Positions 59,179 to 64,000 of a DNA stretch of 64,000 nucleotides are shown here, piece by piece. A model generated the notes under the pieces. That model saw only the letters and a program-made list of their open reading frames with translations, was not told the DNA's origin and did no database searches. Position 1 is the first letter of the stretch; each line of letters begins with the position of its first letter. The position numbers were made by a program, and so were the translations under genes. Origin of the DNA: a virus; the IMG/VR virus record IMGVR_UViG_3300036766_000837, positions 50,932 through 114,931 of that record; one strand, 5' to 3'.

Positions 59179-59739
59179 TTGGACCAATTATTGCCACAAT
59201 GATTGTGCGCGATTGATTATATGAACTCCATTATTTGTTCCAAATATTGGCGCAAAGAGATTATAAGAGAGTCATACAAAGTATAGGGTAGAATCAATAT
59301 TTCGCGCGAAAAGTATAGACTATACCTTATACAGCTTACTATCCAACTTATCTACCTCGGCATCCGCTCAACCATCGGGGAAATACGATGGCCGCCTTCA
59401 TTTTTGGGCCAAATAATGGGCAAATCTATTGTTTATGATTATTTAAGTTGTTATACGAAGTATAATAGGTGAATTATTGGGGTAATAATTGGACCAATCA
59501 ATATAGGAGATTATATGGGCAATAATTGCGTGAGACCCCCGTATACCCTGGAATGATTTATTTATTCCATATAGGGATATTTCTTGGCCTCCAGAATGCC
59601 ATCCATGTCATTTCCGCCAATCGCCATCAATCGCCCGGACCATAGTTTGAGCCAATGATTTAAGGATTGGGATTATAAAGCCCTTCTATAAGTATCTGGA
59701 ATATTAGGTATTATCTTTCCCGCCAAATTTTGGACCAAT
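59179..59739. repeat. dispersed ATTGG-A-CCAAT palindromes
   Basis: TTGGACCAAT occurs at 59179-59188, 59489-59498 and 59730-59739; the first two have the preceding A, giving the full palindrome ATTGG-A-CCAAT, and the third has T there. Related GCCAAT and GGCCAAAT forms lie between. The form suits a dimeric DNA-binding protein. Confidence 0.6.
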
Positions 59740-59749
59740 TAATAGGCAC

Positions 59750-59797
59750 AAAAAGGGGGACGCTCCTGCCTCGTGTATCAAAGGCAGGAACGCCCCA
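59750..59797 (-). terminator. terminator of the right-hand minus-strand operon
   Basis: A long stem (AGGCAGGA with its complement, extended by GGGG/CCCC with a small bulge) lies at 59756-59796 and is followed on the minus strand by a T run (59750-59754). It lies 135 bases past the last gene of the operon. Confidence 0.85.
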
Positions 59798-59931
59798 ACC
59801 TTTCCGCAGGGTAAAAGTCCTGTCGTCCGGCATTTCCCTTACCCAACTTTTGAGAGTTTAGCAACCCCCAACCTTTCCGGGTGTCCCTCCTATGCCTTAT
59901 CATATCATAAATAGGAACGTTCCCAACCTAT

Positions 59932-60078
59932 TTACGATTTTCTCCCGACTGAACTGACAATCCCATGCGCGCTCAACATTTCGGCCAAACTCTCGATGTT
60001 ATCAACAAATTCAGCAAATTCCGCTTCTTCACCATCCTCATAATTGATGGTAATAATACCAATGTAATCCTGGTCCAT
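59932..60078 (-). CDS. small acidic protein
   Basis: A 48-residue frame from ATG 60078 (an in-frame GTG lies 12 bases earlier, behind GGGGGG) reads DQDYIGIITINYEDGEEAEF followed by a helix. It is the last gene of its operon. Unknown role. Confidence 0.6.
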   Translation of the reverse strand: MDQDYIGIITINYEDGEEAEFAEFVDNIESLAEMLSAHGIVSSVGRKS

Positions 60079-60095
60079 CTCGTTTTTCACCCCCC

Positions 60096-60296
60096 CTATT
60101 TCCACGCGAAATAACCATTGAAAGCAACAAAGAAGTATGTTTTATCTTCCTCCGCATTTTTGGCCTGTTCTAGCGCGTGTTCGGAACCTTCGGCCATAAA
60201 TTTGCCGATATATTCCCAACCCTCTGTAAAGCATTCATTCAATTCAGTATTTATACCAAAAACCACATACTCTCTTAGCGGCAAAATTGTATCCAT
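60096..60296 (-). CDS. small hypothetical protein
   Basis: This protein of about 66 residues starts at ATG 60296, one base after the previous stop. It contains EYVVFGINTELNECFTEGWE and a strand end (KTYFFVAFNGYFAWK). Unknown role. Confidence 0.6.
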   Translation of the reverse strand: MDTILPLREYVVFGINTELNECFTEGWEYIGKFMAEGSEHALEQAKNAEEDKTYFFVAFNGYFAWK

Positions 60297-60297
60297 C

Positions 60298-60432
60298 CTA
60301 GAAAAATCTCCAAATTTTCTCACCAAAACTCAAGATTTTCTCGCCAAGATTTATCCCAATCGCCATGTAGACTAGGACGCCCAAGATTACTATTGTAACT
60401 ACCACCTTGAAATAATACTCAAACTTTGACAT
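60298..60432 (-). CDS. very small membrane protein
   Basis: A 44-residue frame starts at ATG 60432 behind GGGAGA. One membrane span at residues 8-26 (FKVVVTIVILGVLVYMAIGI), then a basic amphipathic tail. Unknown role. Confidence 0.65.
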   Translation of the reverse strand: MSKFEYYFKVVVTIVILGVLVYMAIGINLGEKILSFGEKIWRFF

Positions 60433-60518
60433 CTGATTCTCCCATGTCCCCCGATTTTATATGCGCCGAAACGATGGCCAACCAATTTCTCAACAACCCA
60501 TTCTCTTATTTCAGCCAT
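60399..60518 (-). CDS. small basic protein
   Basis: A 39-residue frame starts at ATG 60518 behind GGGAGG. AEIREWVVEKLVGHRFGAYK is followed by a basic end. It overlaps both neighbours. Unknown role. Confidence 0.5.
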   Translation of the reverse strand: MAEIREWVVEKLVGHRFGAYKIGGHGRIRCQSLSIISRW

Positions 60519-60777
60519 TTATTAATCCTCCCATTAGAAGGAAATAATGCGAATATACACAGGGACAATTTTCAATTTTACAACCGTCACTTGGCCGTAT
60601 CCCATTCATTGGATGACAACAAGCAATACAAAAACGCACTTCATCATCATCCATATTATTGCCCACGGCATCATCTACCGTCATAAGGATTTCTTGGACA
60701 ATTTCCGGTACAATTCCTGTCGCCGTCATGGCAAGTTCAAATGATTCGCGGATATCTTGGTATTCAAACTCCCTCAT
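60511..60777 (-). CDS. Cys-rich hypothetical protein
   Basis: This protein of about 88 residues starts at ATG 60777 behind AGGAGATAGG. The N-terminal half is helical and acidic; the C-terminal half has FCIACCHPMNGI and CKIENCPCVYSH, suggesting a zinc site. Unknown role. Confidence 0.6.
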   Translation of the reverse strand: MREFEYQDIRESFELAMTATGIVPEIVQEILMTVDDAVGNNMDDDEVRFCIACCHPMNGIRPSDGCKIENCPCVYSHYFLLMGGLING

Positions 60778-60787
60778 TCCTATCTCC

Positions 60788-60964
60788 TCATTCCTTCCAC
60801 ACAATCTCTTCTTCTTTGAGCAAGCTTTCATCGCCATATTGCTGACTCAATGAAACCATCAAAAGGTCAAACTCATCTTGCTCAGACATGGCACAAGCAA
60901 TATTGTCAGCTTCCCCCAAATTTACATCGTCAGGAACTTTGAATATCACCTTCAAGAATCTCAT
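60788..60964 (-). CDS. small acidic protein
   Basis: A 58-residue frame starts by ATGA overlap at 60964. MRFLKVIFKVPDDVNLGEAD then a helical acidic end. Unknown role. Confidence 0.6.
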   Translation of the reverse strand: MRFLKVIFKVPDDVNLGEADNIACAMSEQDEFDLLMVSLSQQYGDESLLKEEEIVWKE

Positions 60965-61257
60965 AGTTCAGAATCCTCCAAATACATATCGGGAGTATAA
61001 TCATCATAATCATCAGGAATCTTTCCAGTTCCTCGGTCCAAATCATTTTCGGGACAGTACAAGTCATCTCTGCCTGATATGGAGTCAAGTTCTCTGCGAT
61101 AATCTTCTGCCAACCTATCGGCAAAATTTAGAGCCTTCTCTAGTTCCTTATTCTCTTCGGCATAATCTAGAGTCTTTATTGCATATTCTGTAAACAAACC
61201 AACGAGGGGTATTACCAGAGATTCAAGTTCTCTAATTCGTCTTCTTTGACAGAACAT
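60961..61257 (-). CDS. helical hypothetical protein
   Basis: This protein of about 98 residues starts at ATG 61257 behind GGAAGGAGAC. A coiled-coil-like helix (EENKELEKALNFADRLAEDY) is followed by an acidic, Tyr/Asp-rich tail. Unknown role. Confidence 0.6.
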   Translation of the reverse strand: MFCQRRRIRELESLVIPLVGLFTEYAIKTLDYAEENKELEKALNFADRLAEDYRRELDSISGRDDLYCPENDLDRGTGKIPDDYDDYTPDMYLEDSEL

Positions 61258-61507
61258 TGATTGTCTCCTTCCTTCTTCCAAATGTCTCATGAGACATACG
61301 ATCATCTGCACGATTCACAGCCTTTTGGATTGCTTCTTCCCTTGTAATTCCCCAAGAAGGAAGAAGGAAAGAATAGTCCAATTCTTGTTTTTCTCTAGTT
61401 TCATAAAAACAAATCAATTTTTTGATTCTTGCCCGCCACCGATTATTGGAAAACATACGATGGGTAAAATCTTCTACTTCAACAACCCATTCCTCATGGT
61501 GCTTCAT
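61232..61507 (-). CDS. hypothetical protein
   Basis: This protein of about 91 residues starts at ATG 61507 in a TAATG overlap. Basic and aromatic (EEWVVEVEDFTHRMFSNNRW), then SFLLPSWGITREEAIQKAVN. Unknown role. Confidence 0.6.
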   Translation of the reverse strand: MKHHEEWVVEVEDFTHRMFSNNRWRARIKKLICFYETREKQELDYSFLLPSWGITREEAIQKAVNRADDRMSHETFGRRKETINVLSKKTN

Positions 61508-61836
61508 TATTTTCCCCATTCTTCTTGTAGTGGATTGTCCATTAGTTCGCCGACAAAGATATTCACTTTGCCGAGATTTACTACGGCATCATCTACCGCA
61601 ATATCTATTGGCAACCTCTTGTATTCGGTCTTTGAGGCAGTATCCCAAACACAATCTTCAAGGTCCAATTTCTGAACCCAATGTTCGGCATATTCTCTGC
61701 CACCACCAGACCAAACGATTACAAGGCAACCTAACATATGAAATTGGCGAAGTAATTGTATCACATCTAACTTTGGCATATCTTCGCTGTCAATTAGGGT
61801 GCCGTCTACATCGAATGCTACCCAAGTGCGCTCCAT
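61507..61836 (-). CDS. HAD-like phosphatase
   Basis: This protein of about 109 residues starts at ATG 61836 with AAAGGA ahead. WVAFDVDGTLIDSED is motif I (nucleophile and acid Asp), LVIVWSGGGREY is motif II, and PIDIAVDDAVVNLG matches motif IV. It is shorter than most members and has no large cap domain. The substrate might be a nucleotide or sugar phosphate; the family alone does not settle it. Confidence 0.82.
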   Translation of the reverse strand: MERTWVAFDVDGTLIDSEDMPKLDVIQLLRQFHMLGCLVIVWSGGGREYAEHWVQKLDLEDCVWDTASKTEYKRLPIDIAVDDAVVNLGKVNIFVGELMDNPLQEEWGK

Positions 61837-61893
61837 TATTTGTCCTTTTCTTTGCCTCGCCCTTTCTCTTTGGACCAAACCTCTTAGTGATCT

Positions 61894-62307
61894 TTAGTCA
61901 GGAATTGGTACAACCATCTCTTCATTTTCCGCCATCTGTAAGCCTGTGTAGATAATCAATTGTCCGTCATTATCTACACTAAAATCTGCCAAGGGGAAAC
62001 AATCAAGCATCTTGGTCACGAATTCATTAAAGGTCATTTTATTTACTTTCTTCTTTGGGCCAAAACTCCATTCTTCATGCAATCTTTTGGGAAAAGATTT
62101 GAGAAGTGGATTTGTCTCTTTTTCTATGACTTGTTCTGCATCATCACTAAAAAGAATTACAAGGTCGGAACTATCCTTGAAATGAATGTTTATTTCTCCA
62201 CGGTATGTATGAGAATCCTCATTGTATCCGAAATCCACCCAAGCATTTCCCACATCAGGATTCCCCTTTATAACCTCGCAAAGAATATGAGCATAAAAAG
62301 TATCCAT
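61894..62307 (-). CDS. hypothetical protein
   Basis: This 137-residue protein starts at ATG 62307 behind ACAGGAG. Strands dominate the first half (NAWVDFGYNEDSHTYRGEIN), and an acidic end follows (SVDNDGQLIIYTGLQM). Unknown role. Confidence 0.6.
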   Translation of the reverse strand: MDTFYAHILCEVIKGNPDVGNAWVDFGYNEDSHTYRGEINIHFKDSSDLVILFSDDAEQVIEKETNPLLKSFPKRLHEEWSFGPKKKVNKMTFNEFVTKMLDCFPLADFSVDNDGQLIIYTGLQMAENEEMVVPIPD

Positions 62308-62435
62308 TATTTCTCCTGTCCTATCTCGCTATAATACAAATCTCTGGCAACAAGTCTTGGGCAACATTTCGAACAACATCCGCAATTCCAGCATTCAGCT
62401 TTTCTAAACCAGCATTTGCGACACCAATACCACAT
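62307..62435 (-). CDS. very small Cys-rich protein
   Basis: A 42-residue frame starts at ATG 62435 behind GGGGG and ends in a TAATG overlap. WYWCRKCWFRKAECWNCGCC has seven Cys within 22 residues, with SKCCPR next, so a metal-binding knot is likely. Confidence 0.62.
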   Translation of the reverse strand: MWYWCRKCWFRKAECWNCGCCSKCCPRLVARDLYYSEIGQEK

Positions 62436-62445
62436 TATTTTCCCC

Positions 62446-62505
62446 CTACCAATCATTCGTCTTTTTAGCTATCCAGAAGATAAATATGCCCCACAAAAGC
62501 AACAC
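62446..62505 (-). CDS. possible 19-residue membrane peptide
   Basis: GTG 62505 with AAGG just ahead opens a short frame (LLLWGIFIFWIAKKTNDW) that would span a membrane. Composition supports it, but length and start are weak. Confidence 0.3.
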   Translation of the reverse strand: MLLLWGIFIFWIAKKTNDW

Positions 62506-62534
62506 CTTAGTCCAATTTCTCACATTCAGTCATT

Positions 62535-63134
62535 TCAATTCCTCTCCTTTATTTGAAGAGTAAAAAACTCCATTGCCAGAATTGCCGCTTTTGCATCATA
62601 TCCCGCATCATGCCATTGGGGATTTATGCCGATTTCTTCAAGTTCCGATTCGGCATACTCTTTGCTTGCTTTTTTCCAAGCCTTGTATCCCCACTCATTC
62701 TTTGAATGATTCCATCCAAACGCCATAGCTACTTGGCTCAAATCTACAACCCTGTATGAATAAATTGGGGCTTTTTGCGGCTTGACGAAGTATTCCATTA
62801 TCCAGGGAAATGTTTGGGCCATGAACGGCATATCGAATGACCCTACGGCAAATCCGCAAGGAATCACCTTGCCCTTTTGCGCCCCCATTTCCTCAAAGAA
62901 AGAGGCAATCCTGTCCCCAACTATGATAAAAGATGGACCGGATTCTATGCGCGAAAAATCCCACCTAATTACTTGAAGAGCTTCTTCCTGGTATTCATAG
63001 TTCCCTTTTGCCCACCCTACATCTGAGACGAAATTCTTAGTTTCATCTCTTGGGTCAAAACTTATACCAACCTGGATAAGTCTGTGTTCCCAAACATCAG
63101 TTCCGGTCATCTCCAAGTCAAGACCACAGTACAT
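62535..63134 (-). CDS. DEDD-type 3'-5' exonuclease
   Basis: This protein of about 199 residues starts at ATG 63134, just after the previous stop. YCGLDLEMTGTDVW is Exo I (D-x-E), CGFAVGSFDMPFMAQ is Exo II, and WHDAGYDAKAAILA is the H-x(4)-D Exo III form, so the DEDDh set is complete. Enzymes like RNase T, oligoribonuclease or DnaQ proofreading domains share it. It may process RNA or DNA ends during replication. Confidence 0.85.
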   Translation of the reverse strand: MYCGLDLEMTGTDVWEHRLIQVGISFDPRDETKNFVSDVGWAKGNYEYQEEALQVIRWDFSRIESGPSFIIVGDRIASFFEEMGAQKGKVIPCGFAVGSFDMPFMAQTFPWIMEYFVKPQKAPIYSYRVVDLSQVAMAFGWNHSKNEWGYKAWKKASKEYAESELEEIGINPQWHDAGYDAKAAILAMEFFTLQIKERN

Positions 63135-63135
63135 T

Positions 63136-63339
63136 CTACCCACTGAAATCCTCCCATTTCTTAGTGATTTTGCTCCAAACTTTAATATATAGATTTGGGG
63201 TGGGATTGCATACGCAACAATCACACGGTTCCGCAATGTCACAATTCGGACAAAGAATAAATATTCCTACATTCTCTGCCGATTTCTCAATCATTGGTCC
63301 AAGGCAGATTCCGCAAAAGATGGCAAACCCGGTTTCCAT
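63136..63339 (-). CDS. small zinc-binding protein
   Basis: This 67-residue protein has FCGICLGPMIEKSAEN and CPNCDIAEPCDCCVCNP, with eight Cys in all. GAAGGAG precedes the ATG. It directly precedes the exonuclease gene and may pair with it. Unknown role. Confidence 0.62.
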   Translation of the reverse strand: METGFAIFCGICLGPMIEKSAENVGIFILCPNCDIAEPCDCCVCNPTPNLYIKVWSKITKKWEDFSG

Positions 63340-63351
63340 TTTTTACTCCTT

Positions 63352-63459
63352 CTAGAAATGATGCTTTTTCCTGCAATGAAAAGCCTGTCTAAACTGCCCA
63401 AGAATCATCCCCCCTACAAAGACATAGGAATAACCAAGGATTGTCCAATAAAGACGCAT
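63352..63459 (-). CDS. very small membrane protein
   Basis: A 35-residue frame starts at ATG 63459 behind GAGGAGG. One span (YWTILGYSYVFVGGMILG) is followed by a basic His/Lys tail. Unknown role. Confidence 0.62.
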   Translation of the reverse strand: MRLYWTILGYSYVFVGGMILGQFRQAFHCRKKHHF

Positions 63460-63621
63460 TTATTCCTCCTCATCATTCATACTGATAAGGATTCTATGAA
63501 TTTGGCGCTGAATTTCAAAGACTAAATCCGTCTTGACAAAAATCTTATTTAGATTCAAATTCTCCACATTTTCGGCCACTTCATGAACGACACCCTCATT
63601 ATCTACCAAACAAAGTCGCAT
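63460..63621 (-). CDS. small acidic protein
   Basis: A 53-residue frame from ATG 63621 reads RLCLVDNEGVVHEVAENVEN and then a helical half (LVFEIQRQIHRILISMN). It ends directly before the next start. Unknown role. Confidence 0.6.
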   Translation of the reverse strand: MRLCLVDNEGVVHEVAENVENLNLNKIFVKTDLVFEIQRQIHRILISMNDEEE

Positions 63622-63633
63622 TATTTGTCCCTT

Positions 63634-63798
63634 TCAGTCACTATTCCTGGCAAGCAAATTGACCAATAAATCAACAATCTTGAGCAATTCCTTGCGGTCC
63701 TCATCTAGGGGATTTATGCGGAAACACATCTGGAGCATTTCATCGAGCATTTCTTGGAGACGTTCTCGGTTCACAGGAACAAGAAGTATCGTTGCCAT
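63634..63798 (-). CDS. small helical protein
   Basis: A 54-residue frame starts at ATG 63798 behind AAGGGG. Almost all helix (RERLQEMLDEMLQMCFRINP, ELLKIVDLLVNLLAR). Possibly a dimeric coiled coil. Unknown role. Confidence 0.6.
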   Translation of the reverse strand: MATILLVPVNRERLQEMLDEMLQMCFRINPLDEDRKELLKIVDLLVNLLARNSD

Positions 63799-63974
63799 TT
63801 ATTGCCCCTTCTTTTTTGGTAGGAAAACCAAAGTAGTCCATCGCCACAATTAGGGCATTTGTCTACCTTTTCTTGCAGGATTCCGCACTTGACGCAATAA
63901 GTATGGGAATATACAAAATCTCCCAAACTACAACCGTAAAGCCAGACACCTTTTCGATCCCAAATGAACGGCAT
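63771..63974 (-). CDS. small zinc-ribbon protein
   Basis: This 67-residue protein has YCVKCGILQEKVDKCPNCGD, a clear four-Cys ribbon, then a basic aromatic end. AAAGGA precedes the ATG. Its end overlaps the next gene. It is the rightmost complete gene; the last 26 bases hold only its ribosome site and flank. Confidence 0.65.
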   Translation of the reverse strand: MPFIWDRKGVWLYGCSLGDFVYSHTYCVKCGILQEKVDKCPNCGDGLLWFSYQKRRGNKWQRYFLFL

Positions 63975-64000
63975 GTTATTATTCCTTTCTCTGGGCCGCT

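Larger units (their letters stand above)
58829..59931. other. 1.1-kb non-coding region rich in palindromes
   Basis: I find no supportable gene here. It holds two GC-rich hairpins (58888-58949), the right copy of the 13-bp palindrome (59013-59025), three copies of TTGGACCAAT (59179, 59489, 59730) and two longer related blocks with TGG-x-CCAAATAA-x-TGGGCAAA (59091, 59405). It also has TATAC/GTATA palindromes (about 59272-59334 and 59451-59465) and a terminator. It separates the GC-rich cassette from the last minus-strand operon. A replication origin, partition site or control region is possible. Confidence 0.6.

Noticed and set aside
59451-59465. TTATACGAAGTATAA resembles half of a loxP site
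   Set aside because: Only one partial arm is present without the 8-bp spacer and second arm, and no Cre-like recombinase is in the window. It is better treated as one of several TATAC/GTATA palindromes.
62508-62534. 8-codon frame after the exonuclease gene
   Set aside because: Start-like sequence exists, but it is too short to support beyond chance.

Overview
This window is part of a tailed double-stranded DNA bacteriophage (class Caudoviricetes), most likely a siphovirus. It carries an ordered head-to-tail module, a 2,062-residue tape measure protein (about 0.3 micrometre of tail if the usual 0.15 nm per residue holds), a lysis cassette and a very dense set of tiny overlapping genes. Most of the DNA is AT-rich, with sharply bounded GC-rich stretches near 21.7-23.3, 51.0-51.5, 54.4-55.0 and 57.25-59.0 kb. 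Ribosome binding sites match the canonical anti-Shine-Dalgarno (AGGAGGTGA), and TTG or GTG starts are frequent. The host is an ordinary bacterium that I cannot name from the sequence. No terminase, DNA polymerase, primase or integrase is visible, so the genome extends beyond the window.

Layout. On the minus strand from 31.2 kb down to 1: a small head gene, portal, a ChaB/prohead protease/scaffold-like fusion, HK97-fold major capsid protein, small head proteins, a LAGLIDADG endonuclease, a transglutaminase-like protein, a giant 14-residue-repeat fibre-like protein with a GC-rich N-terminus, head-tail connectors, tail terminator, major tail protein, tail chaperones joined by a predicted -1 frameshift, tape measure, baseplate proteins, a second 14-residue-repeat protein, a fibronectin-like tail protein, a HAF-repeat protein, two paralogous tip proteins and a partial HNH endonuclease. 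At 31.3-31.6 kb lie tRNA-Trp and tRNA-Met. From 31.6 to 40.6 kb (minus) lie four glycosyltransferases, a sugar aminotransferase, a GNAT acetyltransferase, a class II ribonucleotide reductase and a zinc-ribbon protein. One of the glycosyltransferases is split by an intein.

A divergent promoter region at 40.56-40.80 kb starts the plus-strand half: a ThyX-like protein, holin-like proteins and an M15-type endolysin, tRNA-His, then a second sugar cluster (epimerase, C-methyltransferase, two glycosyltransferase-like proteins, pyruvyltransferase), an AAA+ ATPase, and about 25 small genes, many zinc-ribbon-like and most overlapping by ATGA. From 57.3 kb the genes return to the minus strand. First comes a GC-rich cassette bracketed by copies of a 13-bp palindrome, then about 1 kb of non-coding DNA rich in palindromes (a candidate origin or control region), then a compact operon of small genes including a HAD phosphatase-like protein and a DEDD exonuclease.

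Together the genes suggest virion building, nucleotide supply (RNR, ThyX-like), translation support (three tRNAs) and an unusually large sugar-making and sugar-transferring toolkit split over two loci. The last, with its intein-split glycosyltransferase, and the giant repeat fibre are the most distinctive parts of the window.
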